Part shown: positions 20,484 to 28,787 of the stretch, one piece after another
How the letters are laid out: each line of letters opens with the position of its first letter
Numbering within the stretch: the first letter of the stretch is position 1
DNA from: Nocardia sp. NBC_00565
Lineage (GTDB): Bacteria; Actinomycetota; Actinomycetes; Mycobacteriales; Mycobacteriaceae
Length of the DNA: 64,000 nucleotides
Assembly: GCF_036345915.1 (NCBI RefSeq)
Contig: NZ_CP107785.1
Coordinates: forward strand, 2,046,001 to 2,110,000
Reading direction: 5' to 3'
The notes under the pieces: generated by a model
The model's input: only the letters and a program-made list of their open reading frames with translations
What the model was told of the DNA's origin: nothing
Databases searched by the model: none
Program-made: the position numbers and the translations under genes

Positions 20484-21223
20484 AAATTCTGATTCTGGGC
20501 GGCACCCGGGAAGCCAGGGAACTCGCCCATATCGCCTCCGGCGAGCGAGGATTCGATATCGTCTCATCGCTCGCCGGTCGTGTTCGTGACCCACTGCTAC
20601 CCGAGGGGCCGGTGCGGATCGGCGGCTTCGGCGGCGTCGATGGTCTGCGGAAGTGGTTGGTGGCCAACGAGATCGCGGCCATCGTCGATGCGACACATCC
20701 ATTTGCGGGCACGATCAGTGCGAATGCGGCAAGTGCCGCAACAGATCTCGGTCTACCGCTGCTGCATGTGCGGCGACCCGGCTGGTCCGAAAAACCCGGT
20801 GATCGTTGGATTCGGGTGCCCGACCTCGATGCGGCCGCACACACACTCGTCGGTCTGGGCGACCGCGTTTTCCTGACGATCGGCCGCCAAGGAGTCGCCG
20901 CCTTCGCGCGACTGACGGACCAGTGGTTCCTGATCCGCGCCATCGACCCGCCCACCGGCGAGTTGCCCCCGCGCCACGAATTACTCCTTGCGCGCGGACC
21001 TTTCTCGCCTGCCGACGAATCGCGCCTACTCGCGCAACACCGCATCGATGTCCTGGTCACCAAGGACAGCGGCGGCGACCAGACCGACGCCAAACTCGCC
21101 GCCGCCCGCGCGGCAGCCATACCCGTGGTCGTCGTCGACCGCCCCGCGCTGCCGGTCGACGCGGTGGTCGCCGCGACGGTCCCGGACGCTTGGGAATGGT
21201 TGTGCAAGTGGAAATCCCGGTGA
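20480..21223 (+). CDS. cobK: Precorrin-6A reductase CobK, probable CTG start
   Basis: CobK reduces precorrin-6A with NADPH. The 247-residue product reads LKILILGGTREARELAH at its N-terminus, matching the Rossmann start of the family. It contains SSLAGRV, RIGGFGGVDGL, VDATHPFAGTISANA, FLTIGRQGVAAF and VTKDSGG in the expected order. The length agrees with mycobacterial CobK (about 244). No ATG, GTG or TTG occurs at the correct place. The CTG at 20480-20482 overlaps the upstream TGA (CTGA), which suggests coupled initiation at CTG or possibly ATT at 20486. An internal GTG would lose the nucleotide-binding loop. Confidence 0.9.
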   Translation: MKILILGGTREARELAHIASGERGFDIVSSLAGRVRDPLLPEGPVRIGGFGGVDGLRKWLVANEIAAIVDATHPFAGTISANAASAATDLGLPLLHVRRPGWSEKPGDRWIRVPDLDAAAHTLVGLGDRVFLTIGRQGVAAFARLTDQWFLIRAIDPPTGELPPRHELLLARGPFSPADESRLLAQHRIDVLVTKDSGGDQTDAKLAAARAAAIPVVVVDRPALPVDAVVAATVPDAWEWLCKWKSR

Positions 21224-21224
21224 T

Positions 21225-21755
21225 TCAGCGGCCGAGCAGCTCCGGTAGCTGGTCGAACCACGCCAGTACCGTGCGCTCGTAGCCGATACCGAATTCGAGG
21301 GTGGCGTGCTGGTAGGGGGACATCCCAGTGTGGTTGTCGGTGAGATAGCGGTCCAGGCGCTGCTGGTGAATCTTCCTGTTGGCGGCGATGATTCGATCGA
21401 GATGCTCGGGATCGACGTGCTCGCCGAACGATAGCGTCAGCAGCAGCGGCACCCGGATGGTCTCCGCGCCAGGATCGCGGGCCACCCATTCCAGGAAGGC
21501 TTCGCGCCCGGCATCGGTGATCTGATAGGGCGTGCGCTCCCGGGCGCCGGTCTGGCCCTTCTCGACCAGCCCGGCCGCGTCCATCGCGGCCAGTTCCCGA
21601 TACACCTGACTCTGCGTGATCGTCCAGAAGTCGCCGATCCGGTCCTGGGCCTGGGTCACCAGATCCCAGCCCGACATCGGACCGTCGTGTAGAAATCCGA
21701 GCAGCGACGCCGCCGTGGAATTCAGCGACTTGCGTGCTGTCGAGGTATTCGTCAA
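21225..21755 (-). CDS. PadR-family transcriptional regulator
   Basis: This 176-residue protein has an N-terminal winged helix (residues 12-90, LLGFLHDGPMSGWDLVTQAQ, QSQVYRELAAMDAAGLVEK) and a C-terminal helical dimerisation domain (VirR-like). It probably represses a nearby target and itself. The gene is divergent from the GntR gene, and a 13-bp palindrome lies in the shared promoter. It is convergent with cobK with only one base between the stops. Confidence 0.88.
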   Translation of the reverse strand: MTNTSTARKSLNSTAASLLGFLHDGPMSGWDLVTQAQDRIGDFWTITQSQVYRELAAMDAAGLVEKGQTGARERTPYQITDAGREAFLEWVARDPGAETIRVPLLLTLSFGEHVDPEHLDRIIAANRKIHQQRLDRYLTDNHTGMSPYQHATLEFGIGYERTVLAWFDQLPELLGR

Positions 21756-21780
21756 CAGACTGCTCCCTTCGCTCTCAACG

Positions 21781-21793
21781 TTCCATAGTGGAA
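21781..21793. promoter_or_regulatory. Palindrome TTCCA-TAG-TGGAA, candidate PadR operator
   Basis: It lies 26 bp upstream of the PadR start and about 64 bp upstream of the divergent GntR start. Its position fits autoregulation by the PadR protein. This is inference only. Confidence 0.45.
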
Positions 21794-21843
21794 TATTATA
21801 CGACTCGCATGCCGGGCGGCTGCCGACTTCTATCGCGTGTCGC

Positions 21844-21849
21844 TAAGAT
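21844..21849 (+). promoter_or_regulatory. -10 box TAAGAT of the GntR gene (leaderless)
   Basis: TAAGAT ends 7 nt before the GTG at 21857 and supports that start over an ATG at 21809. The motif CTAAGA occurs again just inside the gene (21861-21866), a possible autoregulatory half-site. Confidence 0.6.
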
Positions 21850-21856
21850 ACTACTT

Positions 21857-22492
21857 GTGTCTAAGACGTATTCATCGGCCGAGCTGGCGTACCGCGAGGT
21901 CAAGGAACGCATCCTGACCGGTGCGTTGCCCGGTGGTGAGCTCATCAGCGAGGGCGAGATCGCGACCGATCTCGGCATGTCCCGCACCCCGGTGCGCGAG
22001 GCGTTTCTGCGACTCGAGGTGGAGGGGTGGATGAAGCTCTACCCCAAGCGCGGTGCGCTGGTGGTGCCGATCCCACCCGCTGAGGCCGAGCATGTCGTAC
22101 ACGCCCGCTACGTTGTGGAGACCGGGGCGGTGCGCGCAGTGATCGCGGCCGATCGCTCGGCGCTGATCGCCGAACTGCATGCCTCGCTCGCGCGGCAGCG
22201 CGAGGTGGTCGCCGACTTCGACCGATTCGCGGTGGAGGACACCGACTTTCATCGCACGTACGTGGTGGCCGCTGGAAATCCGCTGCTCACCGGGTTCTAC
22301 GACTCACTGCGTGAACGGCAGCGCCGTATGAACAGCGCCGCGCTGCACCGCGGTTCGACCGATACCGCCCGCATCATCGAGCAGCACACGCGGCTGGCCG
22401 AGCTGATCGAAACCGGCGATGTGGCCGGATTCGCCACCGCGCTCGTCGATCACATGTCCGGCGTACACCAGCTCGAACTGCGAGGCCTGTAG
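21857..22492 (+). CDS. GntR-family (FCD domain) transcriptional regulator
   Basis: This 211-residue protein has an N-terminal GntR winged helix (residues 5-70, AYREVKERILTGALPGGELISE, LGMSRTPVREAFLRLEVEGW). A C-terminal all-helical FCD ligand domain follows, with metal-binding Asp and His residues (DTDFHRTYV, DHMSGVHQ). Its stop overlaps the GTG of a broken MFS transporter gene (TAGTGG), so it probably controlled that exporter. Confidence 0.9.
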   Translation: MSKTYSSAELAYREVKERILTGALPGGELISEGEIATDLGMSRTPVREAFLRLEVEGWMKLYPKRGALVVPIPPAEAEHVVHARYVVETGAVRAVIAADRSALIAELHASLARQREVVADFDRFAVEDTDFHRTYVVAAGNPLLTGFYDSLRERQRRMNSAALHRGSTDTARIIEQHTRLAELIETGDVAGFATALVDHMSGVHQLELRGL

Positions 22493-22748
22493 TGGCAACG
22501 CTGGCCACCGTCGAAACCCGATCGCCGGAACTCCGGCAGGGCTCGGGTCGGTGGTGGGGCGTCGCGGCCGCGATGTTCGCGATCGCCTGGGGCGGAAACG
22601 AATTCACGCCGCTGCTGGTGATGTACAAAGCAATGGATTACCCGTCACCACGGTGGATCTGCTGCTGTTCGACTACGTGCTCGGTATCGTGCCCGCGTTG
22701 CTTCGTCGCCCGCAACTATCGCGACTGAGCGGGCTCCGGCATTCATGA
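22492..22748 (+). pseudogene. MFS transporter remnant (N-terminal, frameshifted)
   Basis: From the GTG at 22492 the product starts as an MFS transporter: a cytoplasmic N-terminus, then WWGVAAAMFAIAWGGNEFTPLLVMYKAM. Near 22640 the coding potential moves to another frame, which reads VTTVDLLLFDYVLGIVPALL, the usual continuation into helix 2. Both frames stop by 22748. Roughly the last 300 residues of a normal transporter are missing. The gene overlaps the GntR stop, so it was the second gene of that operon. Confidence 0.8.
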
Positions 22749-22821
22749 AGATAACCCGTCGAGCCGGGGAGACCGCCTGACAGGTTGGGCGTGCATCCCC
22801 GGTCGTGAGCGGTGCGGGCGC

Positions 22822-23088
22822 TCAGGAGTTCTTCGGCCGGTAGACCAGTTCGGTGACCCCACAGTCGAACTGTGTCGCGAACACCAGGTCCAGCCGGGTG
22901 GTGCCACCGAAGACCGGCATACCCGCACCGATCGCGGTCGGACTGACGAACGGGTGCAGTTCGTCGATCAACCCCTCGGCGATCAGATTCGAGACAAGCG
23001 TGCCGCCGCCGTAGACGATGATGTCGCCGCCCGGCTGGGCCTCGAGCCGGTTGATGTTCTCGGCGAGGTCCGGGACCGGAATCAGCGT
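22822..23088 (-). pseudogene. Dihydrofolate reductase/RibD-C family remnant (C-terminal half)
   Basis: Read on the minus strand and ending at the TGA at 22822-22824, this frame gives about 88 residues: [12 protein letters not shown], then QPGGDIIVYGGGTLVSNLI, GLIDELHPFVSPTAIGAGMPVFGG and a Cys-containing end TELVYRPKNS. This is the C-terminal half of a RibD-C/DHFR-like reductase. The N-terminal half is missing, and the fragment runs into the 3' end of cobIJ in another frame. No start codon or promoter is visible, so it is a deletion remnant. Confidence 0.8.
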
Positions 23089-24770
23089 TGGTAGCGGCGC
23101 GAGGTGTAGACCCGGGTGCCGTGGTCGGACTCGATGACGGCGGTGGTGGACGCGCCGATGATCAACAGTGTGCGCATGTCGACCTCGGCCGGATCCAGGT
23201 CGGCGAGGGTGATCACTCGAACGGACTCGGTGGGGCCGCCGACATCGCGACCGAGCACCACCGGGGTATCGGGTTTACGGTGCTCCAGCAGCACATCACG
23301 CATGGCAGCGACCTGCCAGGTGCGCTGACTGGAGGCCGGATTGTAGATCGCGATCGCCATATCCGCCGCGGCGACCGCCGAAAGGCGTTGCGCGACAACC
23401 TCCCACGGCTTGAGCCGATCCGAGAGCGAGATCATCGCGTAGTCGTGGCCCAGCGGTGCGCCGACCCGGCTGGCCACCGCATTCGCCGCGGTGAGCCCGG
23501 GTAGCACTCGCACCGGCACGCCGCGCCACTGTGGGTCTGCGGATTCCTCGAACACCGCCGCCGCCATCGCGAACACCCCCGGATCACCGGAGGACACGAC
23601 CACGACCTTGGCTCCCTGCCCAGCGAGATCCAATGCCATCGCGGCCCGTTCGGACTCCACGCGATTGTCACTGGCATGCCTGCGCTGCCCGGGACGCGAC
23701 GGCACCCGATTGATGTAGGTCGTGTAGCCGACGAGATCGGTCGCTTCGGCAAGTGCGCGTTCGACTTCGGGAGTTGTCCAGTCGGGAGAGCCCGGCCCAA
23801 GCCCCACAACCACCACTTCGCCGAGCTCCGAGGCAGCTCCGTTGTCGGCGCCAGTCCCGTCGCCGGGGCCCGAAGCGGCTCCGCGCTCGGTGGCATCCTC
23901 GCCACTGAAAATGCGTGAGGCCGAACCGGCACCCGAAGTTCGGGACCGGCCGGTCGGGACTGCCCGCCCGGTGTCTGTAGTCGACACGTCGGCTGCTCCT
24001 GCTCTGTGCTGCTGAGCGCGCGCCGAATTCGCAAGGCGTAGTGGGGTTGTCGGCCGGGGGCCGGGGACGAGGGTGATGGAGAAGTACGGTACGTCGGCGT
24101 CGTCGACATCATCGGCGGCGAGCACACGCTCGCGGGTGCTGCTCGCGCGCTCGATGTAGTAGGCGTCGGCGAGGCGTCCGGAGTCCGAGAGGGCTTGGCG
24201 CACACCCGGGTAGGTACGGCCGAGCTTCATGATGGCGGCGGCGTCGGTGTCGCGCAGGCGGCGGGTGAGCTCGTCGGTTGGCAGGGTGCCGGGCAGTACG
24301 GTCAACACCTGCTCGCCCTCCACCAGCGGTGTGCCGAGGGCGGCCGAGGCCGCACTCACGGAGGTGATGCCGGGGATGATCTCGGCCTCGAACCGGTCGG
24401 CGAGGCGGCGGTGCATATGCATATAGGAGCTGTAGAAGAGGGGGTCACCCGCCGCGAGCAGTGCGACCGACCGGCCCGCCGACAGATGTACGGCGAGGCG
24501 CTCGGCGGAGTGCTCGTAGAACTCGTCGATGGCCCCTTGATAGCCGCCGGGGTGATCGGTCGTCTCGGTGGTCACCGGGTAGATGAGGTGCTCCTCGAGC
24601 TGGTCCGGGCGCATATACGGCGCGGCGGTCGCGCGCGAGATACTGCGACCGTGGCGCGCGCTGTGGAAGGCGATGACATCGGCCGCCGCGATCACCCGCG
24701 CCGCCTTGACCGTCACCAGCTCCGGATCGCCGGGTCCGAGCCCGACGCCCCACAACTTCCCGTTGCTCAT
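23082..24770 (-). CDS. cobIJ: CobIJ: precorrin-2 C20- and precorrin-3B C17-methyltransferase fusion
   Basis: This 562-residue bifunctional enzyme has an N-terminal CobI domain (residues 1-240, [29 protein letters not shown]). A low-complexity Ala/Gly/Ser/Thr linker of about 70 residues follows. The C-terminal CobJ domain (about 315-560, [40 protein letters not shown]) does the ring-contraction methylation. Its ATG overlaps the cobH stop (ATGA), so cobH-cobIJ are translationally coupled. It exceeds the M. tuberculosis fusion (about 508 residues) mainly by the linker. Confidence 0.95.
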   Translation of the reverse strand: MSNGKLWGVGLGPGDPELVTVKAARVIAAADVIAFHSARHGRSISRATAAPYMRPDQLEEHLIYPVTTETTDHPGGYQGAIDEFYEHSAERLAVHLSAGRSVALLAAGDPLFYSSYMHMHRRLADRFEAEIIPGITSVSAASAALGTPLVEGEQVLTVLPGTLPTDELTRRLRDTDAAAIMKLGRTYPGVRQALSDSGRLADAYYIERASSTRERVLAADDVDDADVPYFSITLVPGPRPTTPLRLANSARAQQHRAGAADVSTTDTGRAVPTGRSRTSGAGSASRIFSGEDATERGAASGPGDGTGADNGAASELGEVVVVGLGPGSPDWTTPEVERALAEATDLVGYTTYINRVPSRPGQRRHASDNRVESERAAMALDLAGQGAKVVVVSSGDPGVFAMAAAVFEESADPQWRGVPVRVLPGLTAANAVASRVGAPLGHDYAMISLSDRLKPWEVVAQRLSAVAAADMAIAIYNPASSQRTWQVAAMRDVLLEHRKPDTPVVLGRDVGGPTESVRVITLADLDPAEVDMRTLLIIGASTTAVIESDHGTRVYTSRRYQR

Positions 24771-25402
24771 TCCTGTTCGCTCGCAATCGCATTCAGCGCC
24801 GACGCGGTGATGGCGCTGCCGCCGCGTCGCCCGCGCACGGTCAGATATTCGACTCCGCCGAACTCGATCAGCGCGTCCTTGGATTCCGCGGCCCCGACGA
24901 ACCCGACCGGAATGCCCAGAATCGCGGCGGGCCGCGGTGCCCCCGCGTCGATCATGTCGAGCAGATGGAACAATGCCGTCGGCGCGTTCCCGATGGCGAC
25001 CACCGCGCCATCCAACCGATCGCGCCACAGTTCCAGCGCGGCGGCCGAGCGCGTATTGCCCAGCGCCGCAGCCAATTCCGGCACCCGCGGATCAGCGAGC
25101 GTGCAGATCACCTCGTTATCGGCGGGCAGCCGCTTACGCGTCACCCCGGACGCGACCATATTCGCGTCACACAGAATCGGAGCTCCGCCCCGCAGCGCCT
25201 CCCGCGCCGCCGCCACCACCCCGCTCGAAAACGCCACATCTCCCGCCAGATCCACCTGCCCACACCCATGGATCATCCGCACCACCACCCGTGCCACGTC
25301 GTCCGGAAACCCACTCAGATCCGCCTCGGCCCGGATCGTCGTAAACGACCGCCGATAGATCTCGGCCCCATCAGTGAGGTAACCAGCACGAACATCGGAC
25401 AT
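24767..25402 (-). CDS. cobH: Precorrin-8X methylmutase CobH
   Basis: CobH moves the C11 methyl group to C12 to give hydrogenobyrinic acid. The 211-residue protein contains the catalytic His in [12 protein letters not shown], the segment [18 protein letters not shown], and [14 protein letters not shown], all typical of the family. The ATG at 25402 lies 7 nt after a TAGGGT box on this strand, which fits a leaderless mRNA. It is the first gene of a cobH-cobIJ operon. Confidence 0.95.
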   Translation of the reverse strand: MSDVRAGYLTDGAEIYRRSFTTIRAEADLSGFPDDVARVVVRMIHGCGQVDLAGDVAFSSGVVAAAREALRGGAPILCDANMVASGVTRKRLPADNEVICTLADPRVPELAAALGNTRSAAALELWRDRLDGAVVAIGNAPTALFHLLDMIDAGAPRPAAILGIPVGFVGAAESKDALIEFGGVEYLTVRGRRGGSAITASALNAIASEQE

Positions 25403-25409
25403 GCGCACC

Positions 25410-25415
25410 ACCCTA
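25410..25415 (-). promoter_or_regulatory. -10 box TAGGGT of cobH-cobIJ (leaderless)
   Basis: TAGGGT ends 7 nt before the ATG at 25402. No B12-box is seen upstream, so this operon is not riboswitch-controlled as far as can be read. Confidence 0.6.
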
Positions 25416-25454
25416 AGAGGTCCCCCCACCCCCACGCCCCCGCGGGTCACATCC

Positions 25455-25513
25455 GTCGAGAATGCGCTGGTACAGGTAAACGTCCAGGCGAACTGCACGA
25501 GCGCATTCTCGAC
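25455..25513. repeat. 14-bp perfect inverted repeat between Lrp gene and cobH
   Basis: GTCGAGAATGCGCT (25455-25468) and AGCGCATTCTCGAC (25500-25513) are perfect complements with a 31-nt loop. The right arm ends 3 bp from the Lrp/AsnC stop and the left arm lies about 50 bp upstream of the cobH start. It could terminate the Lrp transcript or act on the cobH promoter. Confidence 0.7.
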
Positions 25514-25515
25514 AG

Positions 25516-25977
25516 TCAGGTTCGGGGGCGCTCGAGGATGCGGGACATGACTATGGAGCTTCGGGTGCGGCCTACTCGGGTGTTTTCGCGGATTCGTTCT
25601 ACGGTGGATTCGATTTCGGCCATATCGGTTGCCATGACGTGGACCAGGGCGTCGGCTTCGCCTGCGATGGTCCAGACGCCGACGACCTGGGGGATGGGTT
25701 CCAGGCTGCGGCGGAGTTCGGCGGGGGTGATGTTGTCGCGGTAGTAGACCTCGACGTAGGCCTCGGTGGTCCAGCCGAGGGCGGCGGGGTTGACCAATGC
25801 GGTGAAGCCGGTGATCTGGCGGCTGGCGACCATTTTGTCGACGCGGCGCTTTACGGCGGGGGCGGAGAGGCCGATTTTCGCGCCGATCTCCTGGAACGAG
25901 GCGCGTGCCGATTTGAGCAGATGCGCCAGAATTCGTCGGTCGATGTCGTCCACGCCACACTCGCTCTCGACTAGCAC
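25516..25977 (-). CDS. Lrp/AsnC-family transcriptional regulator
   Basis: This protein of up to 153 residues has an N-terminal AsnC helix-turn-helix ([35 protein letters not shown]) and a C-terminal RAM ligand domain ([28 protein letters not shown]). The GTG at 25977 gives the full frame, but the GTG at 25953, just before DDIDRRIL, is equally plausible. It is divergent from dimethylargininase, and paired TTGCGCAA/TGGCGCAA sites lie between them, so it probably controls that gene in response to an amino acid. Confidence 0.88.
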   Translation of the reverse strand: MLVESECGVDDIDRRILAHLLKSARASFQEIGAKIGLSAPAVKRRVDKMVASRQITGFTALVNPAALGWTTEAYVEVYYRDNITPAELRRSLEPIPQVVGVWTIAGEADALVHVMATDMAEIESTVERIRENTRVGRTRSSIVMSRILERPRT

Positions 25978-26002
25978 AATGATTCGCTGGATTTACATGA
26001 TC

Positions 26003-26032
26003 TTGCGCAATGAATCGTTGTTTCTGGCGCAA
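26003..26032. promoter_or_regulatory. Paired Lrp-type sites TTGCGCAA and TGGCGCAA
   Basis: TTGCGCAA (26003-26010, perfect palindrome) and TGGCGCAA (26025-26032) start 22 bp apart, about two helical turns, in the intergenic region between the divergent Lrp and dimethylargininase genes. This arrangement fits binding by an Lrp dimer pair. Confidence 0.55.
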
Positions 26033-26091
26033 TAGTAGGCGAATTACCTTCGTGTCAGTGGAATGATCCGCGCCTACCTCCGGGAGACACG

Positions 26092-26967
26092 TTGACCTCT
26101 GTAACCACCCTCCGCATCGAGCCCGCTTCGCGGCAGCCGACACCACGACGGTTCGTGATGTGCCGCCCGGACCACTTCGACGTCTGCTACTCGATCAATC
26201 CGTGGATGGATCCGCAGAAACCGGTCGAACGTGCGCTGGCGCTGTCGCAATGGGAGACGCTGCGCGCGACCTTCGAGGGGTACGGCCATCGCGTCGACGT
26301 GGTGCCCGGTGAGCCTGGTCTGCCCGATATGGTCTTCGCCGCGAATAGTGGTCTGATCGTTGGCGATCGGGCGATGTCGGCGCGGTTCACCCACCCCGAG
26401 CGTGCCGCCGAAGGTCCCGCGTATCACCGCTGGTTCGCGCAGCGGGGTCTCATCGAGCTGGTCGAGGCAGCCGAAATCAACGAAGGTGAGGGCGACTTCC
26501 TGCTCGTCGGTGAGCGCATGCTCGCCGCGACCGGATTCCGCAGTTCGCTCGCCGCGCACCGCGAGGTCGAGCGGTACTTCGACCTGCCGGTGGTTTCGCT
26601 CGAACTCGTCGATCCGCGCTTCTACCATCTGGATACGGCGCTGATGGTCCTCGACGACACCAATATCGCCTACTTTCCGCCCGCCTTCAGCGCCGAAAGC
26701 CAGGCCGTTCTTGCTGGGCTCTACCCGGACGCGATCCGCGCTACGGACGACGACGCGGTGGTGCTCGGTCTGAACGGCGTGTCCGACGGACTCAACGTCT
26801 TCATCAGCAGCCGTGCCGAAAATCTGGCCGCTGAGCTGCGCGGACAGGGTTACAACCCGGTGGGCGTCGAGCTGTCGGAGTTGCTCAAGGCCGGTGGCGG
26901 CGTGAAATGCTGCACCTTGGAGATCCACGAGGATCCGCGGAGCGAGCCGACCGCAGTTGCCTCCTGA
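26092..26967 (+). CDS. ddaH: Dimethylargininase (DDAH)
   Basis: This 291-residue guanidino-group hydrolase would convert methylarginines or arginine-like substrates to citrulline. Its order of motifs matches [18 protein letters not shown] near the start, [15 protein letters not shown] with the substrate Asp, [23 protein letters not shown] with the catalytic His, and [11 protein letters not shown] with the nucleophile Cys near the end. The start is TTG with a CGGGAG site about 6 nt upstream. The divergent Lrp gene probably regulates it. A proline-dehydrogenase/ornithine context is not seen. Confidence 0.9.
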   Translation: MTSVTTLRIEPASRQPTPRRFVMCRPDHFDVCYSINPWMDPQKPVERALALSQWETLRATFEGYGHRVDVVPGEPGLPDMVFAANSGLIVGDRAMSARFTHPERAAEGPAYHRWFAQRGLIELVEAAEINEGEGDFLLVGERMLAATGFRSSLAAHREVERYFDLPVVSLELVDPRFYHLDTALMVLDDTNIAYFPPAFSAESQAVLAGLYPDAIRATDDDAVVLGLNGVSDGLNVFISSRAENLAAELRGQGYNPVGVELSELLKAGGGVKCCTLEIHEDPRSEPTAVAS

Positions 26968-27081
26968 ACTGTGCCACGGGCGGTAATCGAGAGCCAGCCC
27001 TCAGGATCGACAGTCGAGGTGGCGTGTAGATCCGCAGCGATGCCGCCACCATATCCCGGCGATGATGAGCGATGCGGGCTG

Positions 27082-28257
27082 TCAGTTGATCCGGTAGCCG
27101 TCCGCGGTGGCGACGATATCGGTCACCGCGCCGCGGGGGCGGCCGCAGCGGCGTTCGCATCCGGACCAGTGCTGACGTCCCGCAACGGTGACGTCTTCGG
27201 CGTCGCGAACTTCCATGGTCCGAACGTCCTCCGACGCAGGCAGCACCCGACCCGACTCGACGGCGGCGGCCGCGTCGGCGCGGACATCGGTGCGGGACTT
27301 CGCGCAGCCGGGTTGCCCCGCGCAGGCGCTGACCTGGAGCCAGGGGGAGTTGGCGTCGAAGATGAGGCCGATCGGGGCGAGCACCCGGACAACCTGTTCG
27401 GCGGGCCATTCGTCGAGATCGGTGATCACCAGGCTGCGCCAGGGCGTGATGAATATGGGCCGTTCGATGGCGACGATGAATTCGGCGATGCGAGCGGGGA
27501 GGGAGCCGAGCCGCACAGCGGCGCCGAGGCTGACCAGACCGTTGTCCTGATCGAGCCAGCCGATCGGAATGTCTTGGGCAACACCGAATTCCAGCCGATC
27601 GGGGCCGGGCGCCAAGCCGAGTATGTCGATCACCCGCTGCGCGCCGCCATCGACTTCGTGCAGCCGCCACTGACCGGAGCCGAGGTCGAGGAAGCCGTGC
27701 GCGGCGGCGAGCAGTACCTGGACCGCGTCGGCCGCGGAAATCCGGATGCCGGAATCGCGACCGGCCAGCACCACCGCGAATTCGTCCGCGCCCGTGGCAT
27801 GTACGCCGATATCGCCACCGAGCCCGCTGATATCGCCACGACCGTCGTCGAGGGTGAACAACACCCGTCCGGGCAGTTCGGCCAACCGCGCCGCGGCGCG
27901 CAAACCTTCGTCGAGCTCCGGGACCAGCTCGTGCACATCCGTCCAACCGCCGATCCGGCCCGACAGCGGCGAGGCGACGATATTGCGCACCCGCTCATGC
28001 GTATGACTCGGCAGCAGCCCGGCCGCCGACAACCGCTCCGTCAGCGCCGCCGCATCCCGCACCTGCCGCAATTGCACATTCCCGCGCGAGGTGAGCTCGA
28101 TATTCCCGTCGCCGAGGTCCCCGGCCGCCTCGGCCAACACCTGCAGCTGCGCCGGTTCCAGCCGCCCACCGGGCAGCCGGATACGAGCCAGCGGTCCGTC
28201 GGCCGCCTGATGCAGCCGCAGCACACCGGGACAGGAGTCGGGATTCGTACGCGTCAT
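27082..28257 (-). CDS. cobG: Precorrin-3B synthase CobG
   Basis: CobG is the oxygen-dependent iron-sulfur enzyme that forms precorrin-3B, diagnostic of the aerobic B12 route. The 391-residue protein resembles a ferredoxin-dependent sulfite/nitrite reductase half. It contains ELTSRGNVQLRQV and SPLSGRIGGWTD in the N-terminal part, and near the C-terminus the [4Fe-4S] cysteines in SACAGQPGCAKS and SGCERRCGRP. It stands alone, convergent with ddaH, with a TAGGCT box 9 nt before its ATG. Confidence 0.93.
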   Translation of the reverse strand: MTRTNPDSCPGVLRLHQAADGPLARIRLPGGRLEPAQLQVLAEAAGDLGDGNIELTSRGNVQLRQVRDAAALTERLSAAGLLPSHTHERVRNIVASPLSGRIGGWTDVHELVPELDEGLRAAARLAELPGRVLFTLDDGRGDISGLGGDIGVHATGADEFAVVLAGRDSGIRISAADAVQVLLAAAHGFLDLGSGQWRLHEVDGGAQRVIDILGLAPGPDRLEFGVAQDIPIGWLDQDNGLVSLGAAVRLGSLPARIAEFIVAIERPIFITPWRSLVITDLDEWPAEQVVRVLAPIGLIFDANSPWLQVSACAGQPGCAKSRTDVRADAAAAVESGRVLPASEDVRTMEVRDAEDVTVAGRQHWSGCERRCGRPRGAVTDIVATADGYRIN

Positions 28258-28336
28258 GACCCGTCAAGCCTACGACCTGCCCCACCGTGTTATTCGGAAG
28301 CGGCCTCAGTGGTCGGTTATTAGGGTGAGCGAATGA

Positions 28337-28480
28337 GTGAAATCTCTACCGTTGCACGGCAAGACCCGTACCTTCGTCGGCAGCTACGCCATCGGCGTGG
28401 AACGCACTGCCGCAGGCTGGCGCGTCGACAAATTCCACTACCTCCTGAAGGTGATCGACGGAAACGCCGACCTGACCTGA
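28337..28480 (+). pseudogene. NTF2-like/SnoaL-family protein remnant (C-terminal)
   Basis: This GTG-started frame of 47 residues reads TRTFVGSYAIGVERTAAGWRVDKFHYLLKVIDGNADLT at its C-terminal part (split here as TRTFVGSYAIG and VERTAAGWRVDKFHYLL and KVIDGNADLT). That is the usual end of a nuclear-transport-factor-2-like protein. The codon before the GTG is a stop, and the N-terminal ~100 residues of such a protein are absent. It is most likely a decayed fragment in the cobG-cobN gap. Confidence 0.65.
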
Positions 28481-28654
28481 GCGTTGGGTACGGCGGACTG
28501 GCCCGGTTTCACCGAAGCGTCCAGCGGGCGTCCTTGCCACCGAGCGCTGGGTGGACCGTGATTCCGCCGGACTGCGCGATTCGATCGGACGGAGCATGAC
28601 GCGGCCCGCGACGACACTTTTGAGGCGCCCACCGGTCGAGGAGAGGTGGCGGGC

Positions 28655-28787
28655 TAGCATCTGGGTGCTCGGCGGGCGATGAGGAAACCGGTGGAACTCC
28701 GGTGCGGTCGCGCCACTGTCAAAAGCCAGACCCTCTCCGGCGAGCACCGTAACCGATGGGCGCGTAACCCGAGGAAGGCTGCCACCT
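28655..28787 (+). ncRNA. Cobalamin riboswitch upstream of cobN
   Basis: The conserved core GAAACCGGTGGAACTCCGG (28683-28701 region), GCGGTCGCGCCACTGTC and the B12-box-like AAAAGCCAGACC (28721-28732) are present. GGTGCTC (28664-28670) pairs with GAGCACC (28742-28748) to close the aptamer. CGCGCC in the L5-type loop (28709-28714) is perfectly complementary to GGCGCG (28759-28764) in a downstream hairpin, as expected for the kissing-loop interaction. The downstream hairpin lies just before the ribosome binding site GAGGAAGG (28771-28778), so control is probably translational. Confidence 0.92.
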
